Source: Diploptera punctata
Taxonomy: Eukaryota > Arthropoda > Insecta > Blattodea > Blaberidae
Assembly (NCBI GenBank): GCA_030220185.1
Contig: JASPKZ010007286.1
Location: 1,701,501 to 1,765,500, forward strand
Direction: 5' to 3'
DNA length: 64,000 bases
How positions within the stretch are numbered: position 1 is the stretch's first letter; each line of letters begins with the position of its first letter. A program made the translations under genes and the position numbers. Below are positions 42,101 to 46,692 of the stretch, in pieces. The notes below the pieces were generated by a model. The model was not told where the DNA came from. It saw only the letters and a list, made by a program, of their open reading frames with translations, and made no database searches.

Positions 42101-43132
42101 TGATGCTAATTTAATGCTACATTTTCTGAAAATTTTTTGAAACTTATTATATGCCAAAAGATGGTATGTAATTTTCTTGAACTCCCTAACTAACTCCCTG
42201 GCACTATTGAACCCATAGGTTCATGGCCGTGCGGACATAAGTTCCATATATCCCTATCCTGAGCCTCGTATTTAATGTTTTCTTTAAACACGGGAACTAG
42301 TTTTCAAGAGAAAAATCTCTCTCATTTTCAAGCGACATTATCACTACTGGCTTTTCGTTGGAATCTCCATCAATAACATTGCCATCTGGTGTTGATTTGA
42401 TGAACGTAATCTTATCTCGAAGTTCATCAAATCAACACCAGATGGCAACATTATTGATGGTGATTCTAACGAAAAGCGGTAGTCATAATGTCGGTCGAAA
42501 ATGAGAGAGATTTTTCGCTTGAAAACTAGTTCCTGTGTTTAAAGAAAACATGAAATATGAGGTAAGATGTAAAAAATGACTCATTAATTTACAAATTTTT
42601 CTCTTATATATGCTGTTAATTCCCATGCACCAAATGCTGTGAAATCTTTGCTTCTATCTTGCAAAAGGCGGCTTCTTTATTAAGAAGACATTTATTTGGG
42701 AATTTTACATTACATTATAAACCCAGTATGGCTTCTTTCGATTTTTTTATTATTCATTTCATACATCTGGGTTCAAACCGCAATCTGAGCGTATAATTTT
42801 TCTTTTCAAATATGACTAGTAATCTTCTTTCCTCCCTTAAAATGAGAGTCCAATGCTCAGTAAAATAAATTATTATTGACATTGTTATTATTATTGTTTC
42901 TTGGTAAAAGATTGCTGAAGCTACACTCCTTTCCAGACTAACGACATGACAGAAAGATGTTGTTTGTGTTGCAGACTCATCGCTGATTAGCTCGACAGTG
43001 CTCTCTAGTGAAGACAGTGAAGGGAGCAGTCAGGATGAGGATGAGGATGAAGACGACTTCGAGGAGGAGGGGGACGAGAGAACACCCAAACTCGAGGTGG
43101 ATGCCAGTTCAGACTCAGAGCAGCAACAATGA
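17725..43132 (+). CDS. Pknox: PKNOX/PREP-class TALE homeobox transcription factor, complete six-exon CDS (span with introns)
   Basis: Six exons (17725-18048, 21258-21512, 30643-30919, 33585-33727, 39012-39327, 42975-43132) sum to 1473 nt, or 490 aa plus TGA, with every junction GT-AG and phase-compatible. Residues about 40-145 match the MEIS/PKNOX N-terminal homology ([16 protein letters not shown], then [15 protein letters not shown] and [11 protein letters not shown]), which in this family binds PBC partners (Exd/Pbx). Residues about 308-370 are a TALE homeodomain with PYP at 335-337 and WFINARRR at 359-366. The wording [10 protein letters not shown]...MRSWLFQH and [12 protein letters not shown] is PREP/PKNOX-type, not Meis/Homothorax. 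The C-terminus is acidic ([12 protein letters not shown]), as in vertebrate PKNOX. The protein is expected to be nuclear. Its length is a little above vertebrate PKNOX1/2 (from memory, mid-400s). Introns are 2.7-9.1 kb and filled with transposons, while the coding sequence is undamaged. Only the upstream non-coding exon and promoter are unseen. Confidence 0.95.
18570..18680. repeat. Small palindrome of two tRNA-like 3' halves
   Basis: gcccagactgagactc followed by gagtctcagtctgggc, outside which are ttatatttgatgagaaaaa and its inverse. This is a shortened inverted dimer of the tRNA-bearing repeat seen at 19102. Confidence 0.7.
18793..18918 (-). mobile_element. SINE family 6, 3' part
   Basis: catccatagtaattctgccc to gttgctttccaca matches the 3' body of the full copy at 62471-62784. 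The tRNA head is missing. Confidence 0.75.
19485..19557 (+). tRNA. tRNA-like sequence in repeat unit 2 (pseudogene or SINE-like head)
   Basis: Acceptor stem GCTCAGG/TCTGAGC pairs (one G-U), D arm GCTC/GAGC, T arm CCGGG-TTCAAGT-CCTGG. The anticodon arm reads TTGGA-CTAGAAA-ACCAA with an A-A mismatch at its top. A loop reading of AGA (Ser) is possible but insecure. Repetition inside a mobile unit argues against a working tRNA gene. Confidence 0.35.
19789..19861 (+). tRNA. tRNA-like sequence in repeat unit 3 (pseudogene or SINE-like head)
   Basis: Same fold as 19485-19557, with a T arm of CCGGG-TTCAAGT-CCCGG (fully paired). Confidence 0.35.
20040..20390 (-). mobile_element. PLE subfamily 2b, C-terminal coding end, 5'-truncated
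   Basis: Minus strand: [33 protein letters not shown], then TEDGRKFV* running through a hammerhead-like core and on to tatgaggtgag. This is the C-terminal tail after a GIY-YIG domain. Confidence 0.75.
20103..20131 (-). ncRNA. Hammerhead ribozyme-like core, PLE 2b
   Basis: CUGAAGA, weak hairpin (ACGAA/UUUGU), GAAAC. In-frame reading [12 protein letters not shown], where the UGA overlaps GAAAC. Confidence 0.5.
20413..20624. mobile_element. PLE subfamily 9 inverted dimer
   Basis: Flanked by AGTTGAGCAGTT (20401-20412) and AGTCGAGCAGTT (20625-20636). Inverted arms of about 50 bp (gtctgccttcatcttacctc ... and ...atatgaggtaagattacggc) surround a ribozyme-like core. Confidence 0.8.
20490..20521 (+). 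ncRNA. Hammerhead ribozyme-like core, PLE 9
   Basis: CUGACGA, hairpin with stem AGCA/UGCU, GAAAC. Frame [13 protein letters not shown]. Confidence 0.55.
20755..21212 (-). mobile_element. LINE family G 3' end next to Pknox exon 2
   Basis: Minus strand reads [56 protein letters not shown], ending in a GATGATGAT tail. This is the C-terminal region of a non-LTR element, not similar enough to families A-D to be the same one. It stops about 45 bp before the exon. Confidence 0.8.
21258..21512 (+). CDS. Pknox: Pknox coding exon 2 (residues 109-193)
   Basis: Acceptor ttttcag|ATG, donor CTCCAG|gtgagt, phase 0 on both sides. It encodes [20 protein letters not shown] and [17 protein letters not shown], the second half of the MEIS/PKNOX homology region. 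An Asn/Ser-rich tract follows ([19 protein letters not shown]), encoded by AAY/AGY repeats. A LINE fragment ends only about 45 nt upstream of this exon. Confidence 0.94.
21513..21853. other. Intron start, no repeat recognised
   Basis: Unique-looking intron sequence between exon 2 and the first PLE. Confidence 0.4.
21915..21943 (-). ncRNA. Hammerhead ribozyme-like core, PLE 1
   Basis: CUGACGA, stem AAAAC/GUUUU with loop AGAAUU, GAAAC. Frame [12 protein letters not shown], the UGA overlapping GAAAC. Confidence 0.65.
22080..22430 (+). mobile_element. SINE family 1 inserted in PLE 1
   Basis: Flanked by TTTTTGTTCTTC at 22068-22079 and 22431-22442. tRNA-like head with cctagccgagtggttaagg (A box) and ggttcgagtct (B box). 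Confidence 0.93.
22953..22979 (+). ncRNA. Hammerhead ribozyme-like core, PLE 1
   Basis: CUGACGA, stem AAAAC/GUUUU with a 4-nt loop, GAAAC, then 29 nt to GAGGTAAG (23009-23016). Confidence 0.62.
23095..23860. other. Intron sequence, a 44-bp tandem duplication only
   Basis: gtttctatatctgaataact and its flank is repeated at about 23757 and 23800. Nothing else recognised. Confidence 0.5.
23863..24169 (+). mobile_element. SINE family 3, tRNA-derived
   Basis: cgtagcatagtggttaaggc (A box) and gagggttcaagtccc (B box), then a GC-rich body ending gttgtgggatcacttcactc. Flanked by TTACAGTTGG at 23853-23862 and 24170-24179. Single copy here. Confidence 0.85.
24315..24560 (+). mobile_element. SINE family 4, tRNA-like
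   Basis: tgctagcttagatggtaacg (A box) and gggtttgatactc (B box). The body matches the interrupted copy at 44430-45885 (gttgatagtatttgtctg / gatggggatgtaaagc). Confidence 0.7.
24577..24607 (+). ncRNA. Decayed hammerhead-like core, PLE 8 type
   Basis: CUGAUGA with a perfect 6-7 bp stem (UGGAAAA/UUUUCCA) but AAUAC in place of GAAAC. It is followed by tgcagttctgtgtt, as in PLE 8. Confidence 0.4.
24952..25695. mobile_element. PLE subfamily 1 inverted dimer hosting a Harbinger-like element
   Basis: Flanked by ATCATCATTCATATT (24937-24951 and 25696-25710). Left arm minus (24952-25064) with ttacctcaatattaatgttg. Right arm plus (25619-25695) starting aattgttttgaaacatgttc. The CUGA part of the ribozyme is gone at the centre. 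Confidence 0.85.
25068..25615 (-). mobile_element. Harbinger-like non-autonomous element, copy 1
   Basis: Termini GGGTCGTATGCAAATACATTA and an inverse end starting GGGTCGAATGTTTGAATGCA, with TTA on each side (25065-25067, 25616-25618), as for PIF/Harbinger. A minus-strand frame [48 protein letters not shown] looks like a transposase N-terminus. No DDE domain. Confidence 0.7.
25720..26400. other. Intron sequence, nothing recognised
   Basis: Contains short CATCAT runs and AT-rich DNA only. Confidence 0.4.
26483..26511 (-). ncRNA. Hammerhead ribozyme-like core, PLE 2 (left arm)
   Basis: CUGAAGA, stem AACAC/GUGUU, GAAAC. Frame [12 protein letters not shown]. Confidence 0.62.
26755..26783 (+). 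ncRNA. Hammerhead ribozyme-like core, PLE 2 (right arm)
   Basis: Same as the left arm: CUGAAGA, AACAC/GUGUU, GAAAC. Confidence 0.62.
26970..26999 (-). ncRNA. Hammerhead-like core, PLE 5, first base changed
   Basis: UUGAAGA (C to U), weakened stem AAGCC/GGGUU, GAAAU. Confidence 0.4.
27247..27276 (+). ncRNA. Hammerhead ribozyme-like core, PLE 5
   Basis: CUGAAGA, stem AAGC/GCUU, GAAAU. The frame [11 protein letters not shown] continues through and stops at a TAG 13 nt later. Confidence 0.5.
27957..28601 (-). pseudogene. PLE GIY-YIG endonuclease domain, open 214 codons (5'-truncated gene)
   Basis: [20 protein letters not shown] at residues 80-99: GIY at 81-83, YIG at 94-96, and two cysteines between (87 and 90). 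[10 protein letters not shown] follows with the conserved arginine and histidine region, then [12 protein letters not shown], and a tail [12 protein letters not shown] and [16 protein letters not shown]. The catalytic motifs look intact, unlike the other copies. In PLEs this domain nicks target DNA. There is no RT core here, so it is a remnant, not a working gene. The C-terminus ([11 protein letters not shown]) lies inside the ribozyme-like core. Confidence 0.85.
27960..27991 (-). ncRNA. Hammerhead-like core, PLE 4, GAAAC changed to AAAAC
   Basis: CUGAGGA, perfect stem GGAACA/UGUUCC, AAAAC. The same change removes the in-frame UGA and the ORF ends at the next TAG. Confidence 0.45.
29367..29439 (-). 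tRNA. tRNA-like sequence in palindrome arm (pseudogene or SINE-like head)
   Basis: Mirror copy of 30070-30142: acceptor GCCTCGG/TCTAGGC (one mismatch), D arm GCTC/GAGC, T arm CCGGG-TTCGAGT-CTCGG. Confidence 0.35.
29523..29712. mobile_element. PLE subfamily 1 inverted dimer, core deleted
   Basis: Flanked by CATTGCTTCTAT (29511-29522, 29713-29724). Arms meet at caaaacagagaattgttttg, so only the GAAAC side of the ribozyme remains on each arm. Confidence 0.9.
30070..30142 (+). tRNA. tRNA-like sequence in palindrome arm (pseudogene or SINE-like head)
   Basis: Acceptor GCCTCGG/TCTAGGC, D arm GCTC/GAGC, anticodon stem TTGGC/GCCAA with loop CCGGCAA (GGC, Ala, if real, but position 33 is C, not T), T arm CCGGG-TTCGAGT-CTCGG. 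One extra base precedes the anticodon stem. Location in a mobile palindrome argues against function. Confidence 0.35.
30184..30642. other. Intron end before exon 3
   Basis: Pogo/Tigger right end to 30256, then unique-looking intron. Confidence 0.5.
30643..30919 (+). CDS. Pknox: Pknox coding exon 3 (residues 194-285, low-complexity linker)
   Basis: A Gln/Gly/Pro/Ser-rich linker, poorly conserved in this family ([18 protein letters not shown]...[18 protein letters not shown]). Two AG acceptors lie 16 nt apart. The one at 30641-30642 keeps phase 0 from exon 2. The one at 30657-30658 has a better pyrimidine tract, but joined to exon 2 it reads into a stop after about 20 codons. I therefore chose 30643. 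The donor is CATG|gtgagt, phase 1. Confidence 0.82.
31295..31385 (-). mobile_element. LINE family A, last 90 bp
   Basis: tcatcatcatcatagtacat then tgttgacctgtttcggcctc, the inverse of 870-955. Confidence 0.8.
31418..31555. repeat. (AAT)n block with shared flank, copy 1
   Basis: AAT repeat followed by gtaatggaataacttatgcc and ttggaacctaactttacttc. The same block occurs at 33088-33233. Confidence 0.8.
31660..31905 (-). mobile_element. LINE family F 3' end (zinc-finger tail)
   Basis: Minus frame 31670-31861 includes [20 protein letters not shown] then TRYHLELC, matching the cysteine/histidine tail of the LINE at 48760-49745 (CVCEMCKERCDRYHITVC). Confidence 0.7.
31950..31984 (-). ncRNA. Hammerhead ribozyme-like core, PLE 4b (left arm)
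   Basis: CUGAUGA, stem AGAACU/AGUUCU, GAAAC. Frame T-D-D-R-T-E-M-stop. Confidence 0.58.
31989..32023 (+). ncRNA. Hammerhead-like core, PLE 4b (right arm), AAAAC variant
   Basis: CUGACGA, weakened stem GGAAC/AUUCC, AAAAC. Only 4 bp separate it from the left-arm core. Confidence 0.42.
32345..33000 (-). mobile_element. LINE family B copy, intact C-terminal frame
   Basis: One open frame (32376-33029) from [20 protein letters not shown] to AAMNLWVR without a stop. Tail of GTAA repeats at 32349. Confidence 0.9.
33088..33233. repeat. (AAT)n block with shared flank, copy 2
   Basis: About 50 bp of AAT repeat plus the same 100-bp flank as 31418-31555. Confidence 0.85.
33384..33470 (+). repeat. tRNA-like fragment
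   Basis: tgtcgtttgaatggtgaaat ... aaaggttcaaatcccggttc, with acceptor-like ends (TGTTTG/CAAACA) and a B box. Followed by taatttttctt as in the tRNA-bearing palindromes. Lies 115 bp before exon 4. Confidence 0.4.
33585..33727 (+). CDS. Pknox: Pknox coding exon 4 (residues 286-333, start of homeodomain)
   Basis: Acceptor ttcctctacag|GGCAG, donor CTCGTG|gtaaga, phase 1 in and phase 0 out. It encodes a short acidic run (MDDDDDYLS), a basic stretch (NKKKQKR) and homeodomain helix 1 ([20 protein letters not shown]). The intron splits the homeodomain directly before the TALE loop (HPYP). Confidence 0.95.
33950..34378. mobile_element. PLE subfamily 8 inverted dimer
   Basis: Arms with atcgtgatttcttcttacct and its inverse meet near 34120. 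Repeats of the coding motif DGSL(E/D)N...FKRTP (caccagatggcagttt) lie at the centre. The right tail ends cccaaatttaatatataaa as at 45778. Confidence 0.8.
34222..34251 (+). ncRNA. Hammerhead-like core, PLE 8, GAUAC variant
   Basis: CUGACGA, stem CGAC/GUCG, GAUAC instead of GAAAC. Frame [20 protein letters not shown]. Confidence 0.4.
34380..35200. other. Intron sequence, nothing recognised
   Basis: AT-rich, no repeat partner seen in the window. Confidence 0.4.
35202..35770 (+). repeat. Unclassified dispersed element X, copy 1
   Basis: Shares about 570 bp with 51062-51790 (atgagtaccaatagttgtac; aatggatttaaataattatc; gctggccgattattgttgga). A short plus-strand reading [11 protein letters not shown] then [12 protein letters not shown] with frame breaks looks like a relic of a multi-copy arthropod protein of unknown function. 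Confidence 0.65.
36873..36907 (-). ncRNA. Hammerhead ribozyme-like core, PLE 6 (left arm)
   Basis: CUGAAGA, stem CCCUC/GAGGG, GAAAC, GUC. Confidence 0.7.
36991..37060 (+). ncRNA. Hammerhead ribozyme candidate with all three stems, PLE 6 (right arm)
   Basis: Core CUGAAGA (37009-37015), stem II CCCUC/GAGGG, GAAAC (37036-37040), then GUC (cleavage triplet) with a two-pair stem III. Stem I: CCA/UGG next to the core and AGCUGG (36991-36996) with CCAGUU (37055-37060), separated by an internal loop. This is the minimal type-I layout reported for PLE hammerheads. Frame [12 protein letters not shown]. Confidence 0.72.
37113..37970. other. Intron sequence, nothing recognised
   Basis: Open frames at 37178-37516 (+) and 37310-37576 (-) overlap each other and have no recognised motif. 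Confidence 0.4.
37975..38464 (-). mobile_element. Small terminal-inverted-repeat element with recombinase-like peptide
   Basis: Ends TATTTTTTGGTCGATGTGAC and its inverse (38445-38464). The minus frame 38064-38255 reads [40 protein letters not shown], which resembles the N-terminal core-binding region of tyrosine recombinase-like (Crypton-type) proteins. That assignment is tentative. Confidence 0.6.
39012..39327 (+). CDS. Pknox: Pknox coding exon 5 (residues 334-438, rest of homeodomain)
   Basis: Acceptor tttcacag|CATCC, donor ACACATACAG|gtaacg, phase 0 in and phase 1 out. It encodes [40 protein letters not shown], a Ser/Asn/Lys-rich linker and the PKNOX-specific [12 protein letters not shown] motif. 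Recognition-helix residues W359, F360, N362 and R364 are present. A Helitron begins 76 nt after the donor. Confidence 0.96.
39429..39638. mobile_element. PLE subfamily 7 inverted dimer
   Basis: Flanked by CAATGTTTGT (39419-39428, 39639-39648). Arms gatgaagattttcgggctgt ... tttcgccaaagac and inverse. Confidence 0.85.
39512..39543 (+). ncRNA. Hammerhead-like core, PLE 7, first base changed
   Basis: GUGAGGA (C to G), partly mismatched stem (GCC-AGAC with GUCUUUGAC), GAAAC. Frame [12 protein letters not shown]. Confidence 0.42.
40495..42165 (-). mobile_element. PLE subfamily 12, minus strand, interrupted
   Basis: 40500-40800 carries the coding tail ([50 protein letters not shown]). 41700-42160 carries a decayed GIY-YIG region ([40 protein letters not shown], with YIG lost). 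40810-41690 between them is unrecognised. Confidence 0.72.
40534..40561 (-). ncRNA. Hammerhead-like core, PLE 12, divergent
   Basis: UUGAUAA (two changes from CUGANGA), stem AUGCU/AGCAU, GAAAC. Frame I-D-N-D-A-stop. Confidence 0.4.
42183..42265 (-). mobile_element. LINE family B 3' terminal shred
   Basis: ctggcactattgaacccataggttcatggc, the last coding residues (MNLWV) and UTR of LINE B. Confidence 0.75.
42268..42590. mobile_element. PLE subfamily 13 inverted dimer
   Basis: Arms read outward from about 42418 (aagttcatcaaatcaacacc), with a conserved tail to gaaatatgaggtaagatg on the right. A long hairpin (GAAAAUGAGAGAGAUUUUUC) sits where other subfamilies have the ribozyme stem, but CUGANGA is not preserved. 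Confidence 0.72.
42595..42815. repeat. Fragment of tRNA-bearing repeat
   Basis: tttttctcttatatatgctg ... tgcaaaaggcggcttcttta on the minus strand, then a tRNA-like 3' half gggttcaaaccgcaatctga on the plus strand. Ends 160 bp before exon 6. Confidence 0.7.
42975..43132 (+). CDS. Pknox: Pknox coding exon 6 (residues 439-490 and stop)
   Basis: Acceptor gtgttgcag|AC. It encodes [20 protein letters not shown], an acidic block ([15 protein letters not shown]) and the end [12 protein letters not shown], with TGA at 43130-43132. The acidic, Ser-rich tail matches the C-terminus type of PKNOX proteins. Confidence 0.92.
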
Positions 43133-43980
43133 CACAGCCTGCCGGACTGACAAATTTTACGGCATTCTACGCCGTAGTCAATGTATACGTAACTCAGCGG
43201 CCACGCTACCTAGTTCCTTCTCGGTTCTAATAATACCATGTATACGCGGCACTTGTAGCAGACTTTATAAAGTATTTCATATTTTATTGATATAAATATA
43301 TATATAAAATATATATTTAGATTTATTCCCCTTTCAAAAAAAGAAAAAGTACTTGCAATGCTCATTTGAAAACTGACAACATAAAAAAAAAAGTCCGTCT
43401 TGTTTTCTTGTCTGTTATTATTGTGCGTGTACCTAGATGAGGCATTGCGAGTGTTGCTCACGTTAAGTATTACATTAGGGGGTAGCATCATTTCCGTTGA
43501 ATAGTAATAACATGCTAGTCTTGAAGAAAATCATTTTGAAAAGAAAAAAATACTCATTGCTTTCATAAGAGTGTTTCAACTCCCTCCATTTTTCTTAAGA
43601 TTACTGCATGTTGAAAACATGGAATGGACAATATCACGCCTCATATGATTAGCTTTAAATTATTGTAAGATAGGATGTTTTCTTTTATTTTTTTTTTCAA
43701 AGGAGTAAGTGTGCCATTCAAGATATGCCATATAATTGTATTTCACAAGTGTGCAATCTCTTCTCTTACTGGATGTGTGTCATTGTAGTCATAATTCTTG
43801 CTCATCATTGGGACGTACCAATGTCCAAATTACTGGAACTTGTTTGATTGTACACACTCTAATGCAATGTATTGGTTCCTAGGTGTATCATGTTGAACTT
43901 CTTTCTTACTAGTTATTCCATAATGATATGAAATCTAGCTGACTTAAGAAACTATAGGAGATAAATATGAAAATTAATTA
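43133..43980 (+). other. Presumed 3'UTR and downstream flank of Pknox
   Basis: Unique-looking sequence after the stop codon, with an AT-rich stretch at 43275-43320. I found no canonical AATAAA between the stop and the next PLE insertion, so the poly(A) site is not placed. Confidence 0.4.
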
Positions 43981-44052
43981 CTTATTTATAATTATATTAT
44001 TTTTAGTCTGGACATCTTACCTCAATATTAATGTTGATTTGTTCTTGGACAT

Positions 44053-44081
44053 GTTTCAAAACAATTCTGTTTTATCATCAG
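44053..44081 (-). ncRNA. Hammerhead ribozyme-like core, PLE 1 (left arm)
   Basis: CUGAUGA, stem AAAAC/GUUUU, GAAAC. Confidence 0.62.
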
Positions 44082-44087
44082 CTTTCC

Positions 44088-44116
44088 CTGACGATAAAAC
44101 AGAATTGTTTTGAAAC
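44088..44116 (+). ncRNA. Hammerhead ribozyme-like core, PLE 1 (right arm)
   Basis: CUGACGA, stem AAAAC/GUUUU, GAAAC. Frame P-D-D-K-T-E-L-F-stop. Confidence 0.62.
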
Positions 44117-44708
44117 ATCTCCAAGAACAAATCAACATTAATATTGAGGTAAGATGTCAGACTAAAAATAATATAATTAAAATAACCTCAAAATATAACT
44201 TCCTAAAATTAAATATTACTTATTTATAAATTTGAAATTATTACATTCCATCAGTAGCTCTGTATCTAAGTATTTGAAAAGTTTAATTTTCTATTTTCTA
44301 TCATTGATATTAATTAACATTTGAGTCATAAATCATACTTAAACTTAGGTAGAAATTAAAATTTTTTACAACACAGTGGCAGTCAGTATTCTCTAGGGAA
44401 GGGGAAATAAATTTTAAATTCAAAAGTTTGTTCACCCTGCTAACTCAGGTAGTAGCATCCCCTGGTTGCTAATAGGCTAGAATTTGATACTCAGTGGGGT
44501 TGGTAATTTTAAATGTAAAATTATCAACCTCGGTGCCAGGATGGGTGATAGTGTACAATTTTTAATCACTAGATTGTGCACCAGATGCCTACATTAAATT
44601 GCAAACCCTTCTACACTAATTATTTTGAGAAGGTATGTGATAAGATTTAAATGAATCGTGATTATTTCTTACCTCATACTTCTATGTTGCTTTAAACACA
44701 GCACTGCA

Positions 44709-44738
44709 GTATCAGCGACTCCTTGTCACCATCGTCAG
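44709..44738 (-). ncRNA. Hammerhead-like core, PLE 8, GAUAC variant (left arm)
   Basis: CUGACGA, stem GUGAC/GUCGC (one G-U), GAUAC. Confidence 0.42.
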
Positions 44739-44935
44739 CTGTTTTCACGACTGTCAATTTTTTTCATTTCTTGATAATTATCCAAACTGCCATCTGATGT
44801 TCTTTTGAAGGAATTATTTTCTAAACTGCCATCTGGTGTTCTTTTGAATGAATAATTTTCTAAACTGCCATCTGTTGTATTTTTGAAGAACTTTGTAATC
44901 AAGCTCAGTTCGTCTGGAATTTTGAAGTTCATGGT

Positions 44936-45325
44936 AAAGTACTTAGGAAAATTTTTGGACCAAGGAGAGATGAACAGACAGGTGAATGGAGAAGACTACA
45001 TAACAATGAACTACATGGTCTTTATAGGAAGCCAGATATAATAAGAACAGTTAAATCTCGTAGACTGTGATGGGCAGGACATGTTGAACTTATGGGGAAT
45101 GAAAGACTTGCATGGAAGCTTCTTGTAGGAAAGCCAGAGGGAAAACGCCCAGTTGGTAGACCAAGAATGAGGTGGGAGAATAACATTAACTATGATTTGA
45201 GGGAAGTAGATTATACAGGGAATGATTGGAAAGCATTAGCTCAGGATAGGGATGTATGGAGAGCTTATGTCCGTGCGGCCATGAACCTACGGGTTCGATA
45301 GTGCCAGTGAGTAAGTAAGTAAGTA
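44936..45325 (+). mobile_element. LINE family B 3' end inserted in PLE 8
   Basis: [20 protein letters not shown] to NLRVR, with a GTAAGTAAGTAAG tail. Short ATGGT duplication at the PLE junctions. One in-frame stop (TGA) in RLRWAGHV. Confidence 0.9.
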
Positions 45326-45634
45326 TGGTTCTAGTATGGTTTTTTTGAATATATATATATTTTCCCAAACTGTTAAATCTAAAGGTTTATATTTAACAGT
45401 TTGGGAAAAAATATACATTCAAAAAAACCATACTAGAACCATGAACTTCAAAATTCCAAATGAACCGAGCTTGATTACAAAGTTCTTCAAAAATACAACA
45501 GATGGCAGTTTAGAAAATGATTCATTCAAAAGAACACCAGATGGCAGTTTAGAAAATAATTCCTTCAAAAGAACATCAGATGGCAGTTTGGATAATTATC
45601 AACAAAAGAAAAAAATTGACAGTCGTGAAAACAG

Positions 45635-45664
45635 CTGACGATGGTGACAAGGAGTCGCTGATAC
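45635..45664 (+). ncRNA. Hammerhead-like core, PLE 8, GAUAC variant (right arm)
   Basis: CUGACGA, stem GUGAC/GUCGC, GAUAC. Frame T-A-D-D-G-D-K-E-S-L-I-L-Q-C-C-V-stop, although an extra A upstream in this copy shifts the PLE frame. Confidence 0.42.
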
Positions 45665-46114
45665 TGCAGTGCTGTGTTTAAAAGAAAATTAAAGTATGAG
45701 GTAAGAAATAATCACGATTCATTTAATTCTTATGAATTGAACCTCATAATGTTAAAAATTCCCAAATTTAATATATAAAAGGTATGTGATATTGTTGATA
45801 GCAATTTGTCCGTCGGATGAGGACATTAAGCTTTGTGGTCTCCTTAGTGCTTTTCAACAGGAGTAGGATTTCACCTTCTCTCTTCTCTTCATCATCATCC
45901 CTCATACAACACCCTTAACATAAACATACACCCACCCTACGCTCCTCTCTGTAAACAATACAAAATATACATCATGTATGCAAAGTGGTGGATAAATTGA
46001 AAATCATCATTAATACAAGAGTTAGCCTGTTATGATCTCATAAAGGAGGAATTTTCCTTCCATTTTTATTTTAAAATACAATAGGAAGTAACATTAAGAG
46101 GTTTAAGTTATGTA

Positions 46115-46600
46115 GATAGGAAATAATTGTAAAGATTGTGAAAAGATATACATAGGAAAAACAAAAAGGAATCTAAATACAAGATTAAAAGAACACCTCA
46201 GAAATGTTAAAAATGGAGAAACCAAAAAATCTGCAATAGCTGCACATGCCTGGTCAGAAAAACATAGAATAGAAACCAAAACAAAATTACTTAAACAAAT
46301 TGGAAAAACCGAAGGAACTCACAATTTGGGAAAAAATTTACATATGCAAGAATGAAAATACAACTATGAATTTTGAAATACCCGGTTATAAAGAAAGAGG
46401 ATTGATTTGGAAATTCTTCGGTCGGCTACCAGATGGCGCGGAGGTCAGTCTGCAGGATAGAAGGCCGTTGGACGTCAGTTGTGAACGTGACGCAGCATTG
46501 ACAATGTCACAAATTATATGAAGAAACCCAGGGTCTGCTATGAATTATGAAGTATGAGGTGAGTGAAATAATAAAAAATAAACAATATTAAGAGGTTTGT
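46115..46600 (+). mobile_element. PLE subfamily 11 fragment with GIY-YIG end
   Basis: [58 protein letters not shown], then after a frameshift EIPGYKERGLIWKFFGRLPD and VSCERDAALTMSQII*, then gaagtatgaggtgagtgaaa. YIG is intact but the GIY part is missing. Confidence 0.82.
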
Positions 46601-46662
46601 TTAATAATTAAACATTTTATCTGTTCATTCTTACATCTTAGAGTTGTTTTTGTCAAACATAT

Positions 46663-46692
46663 GTTTCACAGCTTCTTTAGCCCCATCGTCAG
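46663..46692 (-). ncRNA. Hammerhead ribozyme-like core, PLE 3 (left arm)
   Basis: CUGACGA, stem GGCU/AGCU, GAAAC. Frame T-D-D-G-A-K-E-A-V-K, stop lost here. Confidence 0.5.

Larger units (their letters stand above)
43992..44214. mobile_element. PLE subfamily 1 inverted dimer joined at the ribozyme core
   Basis: Flanked by ATTACTTATTTATAA (43977-43991, 44215-44229). The two arms start at CTGATGA (minus, ending 44081) and CTGACGA (plus, from 44088), separated by 6 bp. Confidence 0.95.
44642..45778. mobile_element. PLE subfamily 8 inverted dimer hosting LINE B
   Basis: Flanked by AAGGTATGTGAT (44630-44641, 45779-45790). Coding tail [53 protein letters not shown] in mirrored arms. The arms meet in a perfect palindrome around 45385 (aactgttaaatctaaagg). 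Confidence 0.93.
44430..45885 (+). mobile_element. SINE family 4 split by a PLE 8 dimer
   Basis: Head and body at 44430-44641 (gctaactcaggtagtagcat; gaatttgatactcagtgg), continuing at 45791-45885 (attgttgatagcaatttgtc, gatgaggacattaagc). Aligns with the uninterrupted copy at 24315-24560. Confidence 0.8.
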
